Positions 49,883-57,558 of a stretch of DNA of 64,000 bases are shown here, piece by piece (the stretch's first letter is position 1; the number at the start of each line of letters is the position of its first letter). The stretch comes from Herbiconiux ginsengi (lineage in GTDB: Bacteria; Actinomycetota; Actinomycetes; Actinomycetales; Microbacteriaceae). Position numbers and translations under genes: made by a program. Under the pieces are notes generated by a model. That model saw only the letters and a list, made by a program, of their open reading frames with translations. It made no database searches and had not been told where the DNA came from. Location of the stretch: the NCBI RefSeq assembly GCF_900107435.1, contig NZ_FNPZ01000001.1, positions 468,960-532,959 on the forward strand, in the 5' to 3' direction.

Positions 49883-50821
49883 TCAGGCAGTGCGGTCGAG
49901 GGCGGCGAGCAGGCGGCCGACGGCGCCGCCGAGGTTCCAGTCGTCGGCCAGGCGCTCCAGTTCCGCGCGATCGTCACCCGACACCGGATGCAGCTTCGCG
50001 CCCGCCTCTTCGAGGCTCGGCAGCTCGAGGTCGCGCACAACCTTCACGACCGTCGGCGCCACCGCGAGATAGTCGGCGGCCACTTCGAGCTTCAGCCGAA
50101 CGGATGCGGACACGCCACCCTGCGCATCCGCCGCCGCCGCGAGCAACCCGTCGAGCGTGCCGTACTCGCCCAGGAGGCCCGCCGCCGTCTTCTCGCCGAT
50201 GCCGGCCACCCCCGGCAGGCCGTCACTGGAGTCGCCGCGGAGGGTCGCGTAGTCGGCGTACTGCTCGGGAAGCACCCGGTACTTGCCCACCACGACCGAC
50301 TCGGTGAGCACCTCGAGGTTCTTCATGCCGCGCGCGGTATAGATCACGCGCACATCGCGGGCATCGTCGACGAGCTGGAACAGGTCACGGTCGCCGGTGA
50401 CGACGTCGACCGGCATCTCGGCGTGGCTGGCATAGCTGCCGATCACGTCGTCAGCCTCGTGCTCGGCTGCGCCCACGACCGCGATACCGGCCAGGGCCAG
50501 GGTCGCACGGATCATCGGGATCTGCGCCTCGAGCGAATCGGGCACCACCTCGACGTCAGGCCCGACGGCCACCACCTCCGCCACCCGGTGCGCCTTGTAG
50601 CTCGGGATGAGGTCGACCCGCCACTGCGGGCGCCAGTCGTCATCCCAACAGGCGACGAGATGCGTGGCACCGTAGTCGGTGGTGAGCCGCGCGATCATGT
50701 CGAGGAGCCCCCGCACGGCGTTCACCGGGGTGCCGTCGGCCCGGCGGATCGTGTCGGGCACGCCGTAGAAGGCACGGAAGTACAGCGACGCGGTGTCGAG
50801 GAGCATCAGGCGATCGGTCAT
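49883..50821 (-). CDS. 5'-3' exonuclease (PolA N-terminal / FEN-type)
   Basis: A 312-aa stand-alone flap endonuclease-like nuclease. Acidic metal ligands are visible in MLLDTASLYFRAFYG, LVACWDDDWRPQWR, AEHEADDVIGSYA and VVTGDRDLFQLVDD. The helix-hairpin-helix is in GDSSDGLPGVAGIGEKTAAGLLGEYG. Such proteins remove RNA primers or flaps. ATG 50821 (MTDRLMLLD) is chosen because the conserved sequence starts there. Confidence 0.92.
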   Translation of the reverse strand: MTDRLMLLDTASLYFRAFYGVPDTIRRADGTPVNAVRGLLDMIARLTTDYGATHLVACWDDDWRPQWRVDLIPSYKAHRVAEVVAVGPDVEVVPDSLEAQIPMIRATLALAGIAVVGAAEHEADDVIGSYASHAEMPVDVVTGDRDLFQLVDDARDVRVIYTARGMKNLEVLTESVVVGKYRVLPEQYADYATLRGDSSDGLPGVAGIGEKTAAGLLGEYGTLDGLLAAAADAQGGVSASVRLKLEVAADYLAVAPTVVKVVRDLELPSLEEAGAKLHPVSGDDRAELERLADDWNLGGAVGRLLAALDRTA

Positions 50822-50870
50822 AGCCGATCCTGACACGGATGCGCCCGCTCGCGCACGGCAGACTAGGAGC

Positions 50871-51686
50871 ATGACCGGCGCCGCCCCCACCTCCACCCTC
50901 GACGGCTGGGCGCGCTCGCCCTTCACCGGCGCGGGCAGAACCTACGACTGCTACGAGAAGGGATCCGGCCCGGGAGTCGTGCTGATTCCCGAGTTGCCCG
51001 GCATCACGCCCGAGGTGCTGGGGCTCGCCGAGCACCTCGTGGGCGAGGGCTTCACGGTGGTGGTGCCCTCGCCATTCGGGGTTCCGGAGAAGGAGGGCAC
51101 TCCCGGGTACACGCTGCGCACGGTCGCCCGCATCTGCGTGAGCGCCGAGTTCCGGGCCTTCGCGGTCGACGCGAAGCGGCCCATCACCGGGTTCCTGCGG
51201 GCGGTCGCCGCCGATCTGAACACCCGCACGCCCGGCGCCGGAGTGGGCGTGATCGGGATGTGCTTCACCGGCGGATTCGCGCTGGCGACGGCCGTCGACG
51301 ACGCGGTGCTCGCATCCGTCGTCAGTCAGCCGGCGGCGCCGTTCCCCCTCGGGAAGGCGCGGCAGGCCGATCCGGGGCTGTCGTCGGGCGAGCTCGACCA
51401 AGTGGCCGCCCGAGCCGATTCCGCCGGGTTCTGCGCGCTCGGGCTGCGCTTCTCGGAGGACCCCAACTCGCCGCGCCCGCGCTTCGACTCGCTGCGACAG
51501 CGGCTCGGCGACGCCTTCGAGGTGATCGAGCTCGACTCCTCCCCCGGCAACCCCGGCGGCTTCTCGCCCCGAGCCCACTCGGTGCTCACGAGCGAGGTGC
51601 GCGACACCCCCGGCCACCCGGCCCTGCTCGCCCGAGCGCGCGTCGTGCAGTTTCTCCACAGACACCTTGCCGACTCCCGGATCTGA
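50871..51686 (+). CDS. Dienelactone hydrolase family protein
   Basis: A 271-aa alpha/beta hydrolase with the family's Cys nucleophile elbow GVIGMCFTGGFALA, an N-terminal VVLIPELPGITPEVLGLAEHL and PSPFGVP loop. AGGAG precedes the ATG. It diverges from the exonuclease gene with 49 bp between starts. The substrate is unknown. Confidence 0.87.
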   Translation: MTGAAPTSTLDGWARSPFTGAGRTYDCYEKGSGPGVVLIPELPGITPEVLGLAEHLVGEGFTVVVPSPFGVPEKEGTPGYTLRTVARICVSAEFRAFAVDAKRPITGFLRAVAADLNTRTPGAGVGVIGMCFTGGFALATAVDDAVLASVVSQPAAPFPLGKARQADPGLSSGELDQVAARADSAGFCALGLRFSEDPNSPRPRFDSLRQRLGDAFEVIELDSSPGNPGGFSPRAHSVLTSEVRDTPGHPALLARARVVQFLHRHLADSRI

Positions 51687-51732
51687 GATACGATCAATTC
51701 TCATCTATCGACCGCTCGATTTCTTGAGGTAC

Positions 51733-51746
51733 GAATTGTACAATTC
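51733..51746. promoter_or_regulatory. Perfect 14-bp palindrome at TA promoter
   Basis: GAATTGTACAATTC is a perfect palindrome ending 4 bp before the antitoxin ATG. It contains a -10-like TACAAT (51739-51744), which would place the transcription start at or next to the ATG. Phd-type antitoxins bind such palindromes to repress their own operon. Confidence 0.68.
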
Positions 51747-51750
51747 AGAC

Positions 51751-52005
51751 ATGAGGTACATTCCCGCATCCGACGCCCGTCAACGCTGGGCCGAAACGCT
51801 CGACGGCGCCCGTCGTGAGCCGGTCACGATCACGCAGCACGGCCGTGGCACGGTGATGATCCTCGACGTCGAGGTGGGCGAGCGTGCGTTGGCGGCACTC
51901 GAAGACGCCGAAGACGTGGCTGCCGCCCAGGCGGCTCTGGTGGAGGATGAGCCCCGCGTCTCGCTCGAGGAGATCGCGAAGGAACTCGGCATCACCCTTG
52001 CCTGA
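51751..52005 (+). CDS. Phd/YefM-type antitoxin
   Basis: An 84-aa antitoxin: the N-terminus RYIPASDARQRWAETLDGARREPVTITQHGRGTVMIL is the Phd/YefM DNA-binding fold, and the acidic/helical tail (LVEDEPRVSLEEIAKELGI) is the toxin-neutralising part. There is no Shine-Dalgarno before the ATG, and the promoter -10 sits 6 bp upstream, so the mRNA may be leaderless. Its end overlaps the toxin gene by 8 bp. Confidence 0.87.
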   Translation: MRYIPASDARQRWAETLDGARREPVTITQHGRGTVMILDVEVGERALAALEDAEDVAAAQAALVEDEPRVSLEEIAKELGITLA

Positions 52006-52267
52006 CCGACACGGCGTCGAGTTCACAGCAGCAGCGGCGCGGCAGGTGCGCAAGCTCGATCGGCGCACACAGGCCCGAGTGCTCGCAGCGATCGGGATGC
52101 TCCGCGACGTTCCCCGCCCGCCGGCGGCCACGACGCTGGTCGGGCATCCGGGCCTCCTCCGCGTCAGGGTGGGCGGCCACCGGATCGTCTACAGCGTCGA
52201 CGACGGAGTCCTCACGGTACTCGTGGTGGCGATCGGTCACCGCCGCGAGGTGTATCGGAACCTCTGA
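51998..52267 (+). CDS. RelE/ParE-family toxin
   Basis: An 89-aa toxin with the family's pattern: VEFTAAAARQVRKLDRRTQARVLAAIGML, then LVGHPGLLRVRVGGHRIVYSVDDGVLTVLVVAIGHRREVYR. The RVGxxRIvY core and HRREVY ending are typical of RelE-like ribosome-dependent mRNases. The start is TTG 51998 inside the antitoxin reading frame, an infrequent start that may keep toxin output low. Confidence 0.87.
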   Translation: MPDRHGVEFTAAAARQVRKLDRRTQARVLAAIGMLRDVPRPPAATTLVGHPGLLRVRVGGHRIVYSVDDGVLTVLVVAIGHRREVYRNL

Positions 52268-52316
52268 TCCGTGATCACGGGGCTTCTGGGTCGGTGGATT
52301 CGGTCGGTGGCCCCGA

Positions 52317-53885
52317 TCAGAGGCTCTGGCCGATGTCCCAGAGGCGGTCGGTGCGACCGTTCAGGGCCTCCGCCACGGCGATCGCCTGACCGTCGGAGAG
52401 CGACGCCACGTAGTCGATCACGCCCCGCCCGTGGCCCAGGCGGCGGAGGGCGGCCGGCGCCGTGTCATCGAGCAGGTACGGCCGCTCGGCCGCCAGCCGC
52501 TGGTATCCGACGGTCGCGAGATCGACCATCTCGATCAGCCGTCGCGGCACGCGCTTGCGGTCGTAGTCGTCCTCGAGCCAATCGGAGAACGCGCTCACGA
52601 GGCTCACCAGCACCTGGCTGAGCCCGCGCTGATACATGGCGATGTCGGGCCGGTTGAGGATGAAGTGCTTGTGCACGAACTTGAGCACCTTCACCTCGTG
52701 CCAGGCGCGACGGTCGAGCGTGATGATGCCGGTGCGCGGGGTGTCGGAAGGAGCTGCGACGATCGAACGCTCGAAGTGCGCGATCCAGCGGCTCGTGAAG
52801 CTGGACAGCCGCCGCTCGGCCGCGATCGAGCCGTCGAACACCGTCGAGAGCAGGCCCTCCACGAGATCCTCCGACACCACGGCCACCGCGTCGGCGAAGG
52901 CGTCGTCGTCGGCGATCCACGGGTCGTCGCGGTGGATCTTGCGGCGCAACGCCTCGATGCCCTCGCCCGCATGGTTGCGCACGCCCTCGACCTCGAGCTC
53001 GGGCGCGTCGAGCAGGCGGAGCACCGCCGAGTTCTCGATCCAGCCCTTGAACTCGCGCGACACCGCCACCTGGCTCAGGATGCCGGCGCGGTAGAAGTCG
53101 TCGACGTCGTGGATGGAATACGCGATGTCGTCGGCGATGTCCATCACCGCGCACTCGAGTGACTGCTCCCAGGGCTTCAGGGCAGGCGCCGACGCACGCG
53201 CCTCGATCAGGTCGTCCTGCTCGAGGAAGTAGGCCGAGTACTTGCGCGCCACGATCGCGTCGCCCTCGCGCTTGATGCCGCGGGGCAGGTCGGTGGAGTC
53301 GTGCACGCGATCGCGGTCGAACGTCATCCCCTCCAGCTGCGGGGTCCACGGATACTTCGCCACGGCCGCGCGAACCGCGGCCGTGAGGTTCAGCCCCGCG
53401 GATGCGCCGTCGCAGACGTCGAGAACGGTGAGGATGCGATAGGTCTGCGCATTGCCCTCGAATCCGTCGCGGAGGCCGAGCGTGTCGCGCGCGATGCGGT
53501 TGAGCACGTTCTCGCCCAGGTGACCGAACGGCGGGTGGCCGAGATCGTGTGCGCTGGCGGCCGCCTGCACGACCACGGCGTCGCATCCGCCGGGCGAGAC
53601 CTCCGGCGAGAGGGCGGGCGTGGTGCCCACCAGTGTGTCGTCGACCGTGACCGCGATCGCGCGCGCCACCGCCGTCACCTTGATGGAATGCGTGAGGCGG
53701 TTGTGGATGAGCGGGCTCGCCCCGGCCTGCGAGATCACCTGGGTGACGGCGGAGAGGCGGGAGAAATAGGGCGAGAAACGTACGCGCTCGAGATCGATGC
53801 GGTAGTCGGGGTTGTGATCGGCGAGCTGGATCTCGTCGAGCACCTCGGGCTGGCGGCGTTGCAGGCGGGCGTCATCGTGGGTCAC
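52317..53885 (-). CDS. dGTPase-like HD-domain phosphohydrolase
   Basis: A 522-aa deoxynucleotide triphosphate triphosphohydrolase family member. The HD-domain metal residues are seen: His66 (NRLTHSIKV), His113-Asp114 (SAHDLGHPPFGHLGEN) and Asp in DIADDIAYSIHDVDDFY. The N-terminal RFSPYFSRLSAVTQVIS is the dGTPase entry motif. GTG 53885 is chosen from GAGGAG five bases upstream. It would hydrolyse dNTPs to nucleoside and triphosphate, controlling dNTP pools. Confidence 0.92.
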   Translation of the reverse strand: MTHDDARLQRRQPEVLDEIQLADHNPDYRIDLERVRFSPYFSRLSAVTQVISQAGASPLIHNRLTHSIKVTAVARAIAVTVDDTLVGTTPALSPEVSPGGCDAVVVQAAASAHDLGHPPFGHLGENVLNRIARDTLGLRDGFEGNAQTYRILTVLDVCDGASAGLNLTAAVRAAVAKYPWTPQLEGMTFDRDRVHDSTDLPRGIKREGDAIVARKYSAYFLEQDDLIEARASAPALKPWEQSLECAVMDIADDIAYSIHDVDDFYRAGILSQVAVSREFKGWIENSAVLRLLDAPELEVEGVRNHAGEGIEALRRKIHRDDPWIADDDAFADAVAVVSEDLVEGLLSTVFDGSIAAERRLSSFTSRWIAHFERSIVAAPSDTPRTGIITLDRRAWHEVKVLKFVHKHFILNRPDIAMYQRGLSQVLVSLVSAFSDWLEDDYDRKRVPRRLIEMVDLATVGYQRLAAERPYLLDDTAPAALRRLGHGRGVIDYVASLSDGQAIAVAEALNGRTDRLWDIGQSL

Positions 53886-54004
53886 ACTCACTCCTCGTTC
53901 GTTCGCCCTATTCTGCGCCAGATCAGGTGATCGGATCGTCGTCGCGGATGCGCGCCGCCGGGTTAGCGTGTCGGGAGACATCCGTTCGACGAAAGGAAGC
54001 ATCC

Positions 54005-54319
54005 GTGCCACCACGACTCGGTTCCAAGCAGATGTTCGTCGGCGGGCTCATCGTGACCGCGCTCGGCGTGCTCGCAACCGCCTTCTCGGACTCCCTCGTC
54101 TACGCGCTGATCGGCAACGACGCCACGGCGCTCCTCGCCGCATCGGGAATCGTCGGCGCACTGTCGCAGGCGGTGCTGACCCTCGGGGTGGTGCTCGCGG
54201 GCGTCTCGCCGTTGGCCCGGATGCTCGAACGTCCGCTGAAGCGGCCCGACGAACGCACGGTGCTGATCCGCGAGAGCCTCGACCGCCGCGCCCGGGCGAG
54301 ACGTCGGCCCGGCTCATGA
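54005..54319 (+). CDS. Small two-helix membrane protein, unknown
   Basis: A 104-aa protein: basic N-terminus, two membrane helices (FVGGLIVTALGVLATAFSDSLVYALIG; ASGIVGALSQAVLTLGVVLAGV) and an Arg-rich cytoplasmic tail. GTG 54005 follows AAGGAAG. No family is recognised. Confidence 0.7.
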   Translation: MPPRLGSKQMFVGGLIVTALGVLATAFSDSLVYALIGNDATALLAASGIVGALSQAVLTLGVVLAGVSPLARMLERPLKRPDERTVLIRESLDRRARARRRPGS

Positions 54320-54342
54320 CGAGCGGCGGGTAGCCTGGGGGC

Positions 54343-54678
54343 GTGGACATCAGCCAGCTCCGGCACTTTCTCGCGGTCGCCGACGAGGGCGACTACTCGC
54401 GCGCCGCGAATGCGGAGCATGTGTCGCGGGCGACGATCCAGGCATCCGTCGCCCAGCTGGAGGCCGAACGCGGGGAGACCCTGGTCGAGCCCGACGGCAC
54501 GGGCGTGGCGCTGACGGAGGCGGGCCTCGCGTTCCGCGCCGAGGCGCGCGGACGGGTCGCGAGCGCTCCCCCGCCGCCACCGAAGGCCGGCGGCAAGGCC
54601 AAGGCCTCGAAGGGCAAGGGCCGCGCCCCCACCGTGAAGGGCGAGCCTCTCCCCTACAAGAAGCGCCAGGGCCGCTGA
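54343..54678 (+). CDS. LysR-type DNA-binding domain fused to a short basic tail
   Basis: A 111-aa protein. Residues 1-65 are a complete LysR winged HTH (ISQLRHFLAVADEGDYSRAANAEHVSRATIQASVAQLEAERG, then EPDGTGVALTEAG). Instead of the 200-residue effector domain, the protein ends in a Pro run and a Lys/Gly/Arg-rich tail (PPPPPKAGGKAKASKGKGR) resembling histone-like or AT-hook-like extensions. There is no downstream frame that could be a split effector domain, so this looks like a finished gene. It could be a non-specific or nucleoid-associated DNA binder. Confidence 0.78.
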   Translation: MDISQLRHFLAVADEGDYSRAANAEHVSRATIQASVAQLEAERGETLVEPDGTGVALTEAGLAFRAEARGRVASAPPPPPKAGGKAKASKGKGRAPTVKGEPLPYKKRQGR

Positions 54679-54707
54679 CCCTGTGCCCCTACCCGCCCTT
54701 CGTGTCA

Positions 54708-54824
54708 CGAGGTAGCGCAAAGTCGCCCCGTCCTCGCGAGGTCGCTCAAAGTAGGCTCGCGCCCTTGCGAGGTCGCTCTAGGTGGGCTGAACGAGGGCCG
54801 CGGAGCCGACTTCGCGCTACCTCG
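54708..54824. repeat. Array of three direct and one inverted copy of a 16-bp element
   Basis: Direct copies: CGAGGTAGCGCAAAGT (54708-54723), CGAGGTCGCTCAAAGT (54737-54752) and CGAGGTCGCTCTAGGT (54768-54783), spaced 29 and 31 bp. An inverted copy ACTTCGCGCTACCTCG lies at 54809-54824 and contains the stop codon of the DUF559 gene. The exact inverted-copy sequence recurs on the other side of that gene. Confidence 0.75.
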
Positions 54825-55749
54825 CACCGTGGGCCGCTGAGAGGGCGCGAATGACGCGGGACACGGTGCCGGTGGGGTCGCCGTAGAGACCCGATTTTCG
54901 CACCTGGATGACGGTGTCGCCGTTCTCTCGAATGGACTCGAGTCGGAGTAGATCCTTCTCGTACTGGGCCGGATCGGTGCGGTGCTGCTCCCCGTCGTAC
55001 TCGACCACCACCCGCTCAGCACGATAGAGCAGGTCGACGCACGCGATCCAATTGCCGGATGCGTCGAAGACGTTCTGATTGAGTTCGGGCTCCGGCAGGC
55101 CGGCGCGCCCGAGAAGGAGTCGCAGATGCGACTCGGGACGCGATGCCGACCCCTCGCGCACATCCGCGATCGCCGCTCGCAGCGCACGACCTCCGCGCCC
55201 GGTGAACGACTCCGCCCGCTGCGTCAATTCGGCCAGTGAGACGAAGGGGCGATCATCGGTCTTCGGGCGACGCGGACGCAGCACGAGGTGATCGGCCGCG
55301 GCCACCAGGTCGTCATGATCGAGCACGGTGCCGAGCTGGCACCACGCGGATGCGGCATCGACGACCCGGAATCCGTAGCGTCCCCGAGTACTCACGCACG
55401 CGTCTCCGAGCCGATGTCCGCGCACGCCGGCCGCACGCGGGATCGCGCTGGGCTTGCGAACTGCGACGTCGAGGATGCGCGATTCACCCACCCGCCCCGG
55501 CAGCGGAACATGCCAGAGCAAGGCCGCCGTCACATGGCTGAACACGTGCGACTCCGGTGCACGGCTCGCGTAGGCGGCGCAGAGACCGAGGAGGGTGATG
55601 CGGGCCCGGGCGTCCACCCGCGCACCGCGGAACGGGCGCGCGAGATCCGAGCCGAGCAACCGGTCACGACTCAGCCCTGCGGCACGCCCCTCCCGCAGGC
55701 TGAAGGCCCGCGCTGAGAGTTCGTCGGGCAGCGGTGCGGGTCGTGGCAT
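54817..55749 (-). CDS. DUF559 (Vsr-like fold) endonuclease-domain protein
   Basis: A 310-aa protein. The N-terminal about 200 residues resemble AbiEi-type antitoxin/transcription-factor domains (ALLWHVPLP, GVRGHRLGD, RVVDAASAWCQLGTVLDHDDLVAAADHLV). The C-terminal about 100 form a Vsr/PD-(D/E)XK-like nuclease: SRPESHLRLLLGRAGLPEPELNQ, then CVDLLYRAERVVVEYDGEQHRTD and RLESIRENGDTVIQV, with acidic pairs in place. Its stop codon lies within a 16-bp repeat that also occurs beyond its start, so the gene is bracketed by the element. Confidence 0.85.
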   Translation of the reverse strand: MPRPAPLPDELSARAFSLREGRAAGLSRDRLLGSDLARPFRGARVDARARITLLGLCAAYASRAPESHVFSHVTAALLWHVPLPGRVGESRILDVAVRKPSAIPRAAGVRGHRLGDACVSTRGRYGFRVVDAASAWCQLGTVLDHDDLVAAADHLVLRPRRPKTDDRPFVSLAELTQRAESFTGRGGRALRAAIADVREGSASRPESHLRLLLGRAGLPEPELNQNVFDASGNWIACVDLLYRAERVVVEYDGEQHRTDPAQYEKDLLRLESIRENGDTVIQVRKSGLYGDPTGTVSRVIRALSAAHGAR

Positions 55750-55805
55750 CCGCCCATATTGGCGATTTCTCTCGAACCGCGCAGAACTTGTCCACAGCCC
55801 CCGCG

Positions 55806-55862
55806 CGAGGTAGCGCGAAGTACGCTCTGCGCGGCATCCAGAGGCGACTTCGCGCTACCTCG
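55806..55862. repeat. 16-bp perfect inverted repeat upstream of DUF559 gene
   Basis: CGAGGTAGCGCGAAGT (55806-55821) and ACTTCGCGCTACCTCG (55847-55862), perfect arms with a 25-nt spacer. It lies in the divergent region between the DUF559 gene and the LLM monooxygenase and is identical to the inverted copy at 54809-54824. It could form a long hairpin in either transcript. Confidence 0.78.
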
Positions 55863-55959
55863 CGGTGTGGGCATGGGGCGGACGCGGGGTGGGAAGGGAA
55901 TGTGACGCAATGTGGCGGGCCGGTGGACAGGAGCGGGAGCGGGCGCAGAGCATGGCAGC

Positions 55960-57342
55960 ATGACCAAGCAGATCCGCTTCAACGCCTTCGACATGAACTG
56001 CGTGGCCCACCAGTCCTCGGGCATGTGGCGCCACCCCGACGACCAGTCGTGGCGCTACAAGGAGATCTCCTACTGGACCGAGCTCGCCAAGCTGCTCGAG
56101 AGCGGCTCCTTCGACGGCATCTTCATCGCCGACGTGCTCGGCACCTACGACGTCTACGGCGGCTCGAACGAGGCGGCGATCCGCCACGGCGCGCAGGTGC
56201 CTGTGAACGACCCCGTGCTGCTCATCTCGGCCATGGCGGCCGTGACCGAGAACCTCGGATTCGGGGTGACCGCGGGAACCGCATACGAGCATCCGTATCC
56301 CTTCGCCCGCCGGATGTCGACCCTCGACCACCTGACGAACGGCCGCGTCGGCTGGAACGTGGTGACCGGATACCTGCCGAGCGCCGCTCGCAACATGGGC
56401 CACGACGACCAGCTCGAGCACGACCAGCGCTACGACGTCGCCGACGAGTACCTCGAAGTGCTCTACAAGCTGTGGGAAGGATCGTGGGAAGACGACGCGG
56501 TCATCCGCGACCGGGAATCGGGCGTCTTCACCGACCCGGCGAAGGTGCACGAGATCGGGCACTATGGCGAGCACTTCACGGTTCCCGGCATCCACATCGC
56601 CGAGCCCTCGCCGCAGCGCACTCCCGTGATCTATCAGGCCGGTGCCTCCCCGCGCGGCATCGCCTTCGCCGCCGGCAACGCCGAGGCCATCTTCGTCGCC
56701 GCCCCCACCAAGGCGGTCCTGAAGGGCACCGTCGCGAAGATCCGCGATGCACTGGAGGCCGCCGGCCGTGACCGGAACTCGGCGAAGGTCTACACCCTGC
56801 TCACGATCATCACCGACGAGACCAGCGAGAAGGCCTACGCCAAGCACGCCGACTACCTGCAGTACGCCAGCGAGGAGGGCGCGCTCGTGTTCATGTCGGG
56901 CTGGATGGGAATCGACCTCTCGCAGTACGACCTCGACGAGCCGATCGGCAACGTGAAGTCGAACGCCATCCAGTCGGCGGTGTCGAACTTCCAGTCGGCC
57001 AACGAGGACGGCAAGGAGTGGACCGTGCGCGACATCGCGAAGCTCGGCGCCATCGGCGGCCTCGGCCCGCTGATCGTGGGCTCGGCCGTGGAGATCGCCG
57101 ACCAGCTGCAGGAGTGGGTGGCGGAGACGGATGTCGACGGCTTCAACCTCGCCTACGCCATCACCCCGGGCACCTTCGAAGACATCGTGACCTTCGTGAT
57201 CCCGGAGCTGCGCAAACGCGGCGCCTACCCCGAGGGCTACGCGCCCGGCACCTTGCGCAACAAGCTGCACGGCCGCGGCGACCGCCTGCCGGCCGAGCAC
57301 CACGGCGCACGGTTCACGGTGGGTCAGCCCGTCCAGGCGTAG
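55960..57342 (+). CDS. LLM-class FMN-dependent monooxygenase (NtaA/SnaA/DszA family)
   Basis: A 460-aa flavin monooxygenase that uses FMNH2 from a separate reductase. Family blocks: FNAFDMNCVAHQSSGMWRHPDDQS, GSFDGIFIADVLGTYDVYGGS, HPYPFARRMSTLDHLTNGRVGWNVVTGY, HYGEHFTVPGIH and PVIYQAGASPRGIAFAAGNAEAIFV. These match the nitrilotriacetate/dibenzothiophene-sulfone monooxygenase group. No flavin reductase or transporter gene is adjacent, so the substrate is open. Confidence 0.93.
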   Translation: MTKQIRFNAFDMNCVAHQSSGMWRHPDDQSWRYKEISYWTELAKLLESGSFDGIFIADVLGTYDVYGGSNEAAIRHGAQVPVNDPVLLISAMAAVTENLGFGVTAGTAYEHPYPFARRMSTLDHLTNGRVGWNVVTGYLPSAARNMGHDDQLEHDQRYDVADEYLEVLYKLWEGSWEDDAVIRDRESGVFTDPAKVHEIGHYGEHFTVPGIHIAEPSPQRTPVIYQAGASPRGIAFAAGNAEAIFVAAPTKAVLKGTVAKIRDALEAAGRDRNSAKVYTLLTIITDETSEKAYAKHADYLQYASEEGALVFMSGWMGIDLSQYDLDEPIGNVKSNAIQSAVSNFQSANEDGKEWTVRDIAKLGAIGGLGPLIVGSAVEIADQLQEWVAETDVDGFNLAYAITPGTFEDIVTFVIPELRKRGAYPEGYAPGTLRNKLHGRGDRLPAEHHGARFTVGQPVQA

Positions 57343-57347
57343 GGTGC

Positions 57348-57419
57348 CGGGTAACGGTGCATTTGAGAGGGAGCGATGGCCTATACGGCCTCGGTGTCCC
57401 TGAAATGCACCGTTACCCG
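57348..57419. repeat. 17-bp perfect inverted repeat between convergent genes
   Basis: CGGGTAACGGTGCATTT (57348-57364) and AAATGCACCGTTACCCG (57403-57419) with a 38-nt loop containing GGCCTATACGGCC. It lies just after the monooxygenase stop and before the convergent ferritin-like gene. It may be a bidirectional terminator, but the length and perfection exceed a normal terminator, and its outer GGTAAC/GTTACC echoes the other intergenic hairpins. Confidence 0.6.
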
Positions 57420-57558
57420 CCGCGCTCGTTGCTTCACGCGGATGCGGAGCGCAGAATGAGGCATGGGCTCGCATTCGAGTGACCCGCCGGCCGATCCCGA
57501 CCCCGTTCCCGCCTCGGTGCGAGCGCAGCTCCTGGCCACCGACGCGGGGAGGGGGCGA

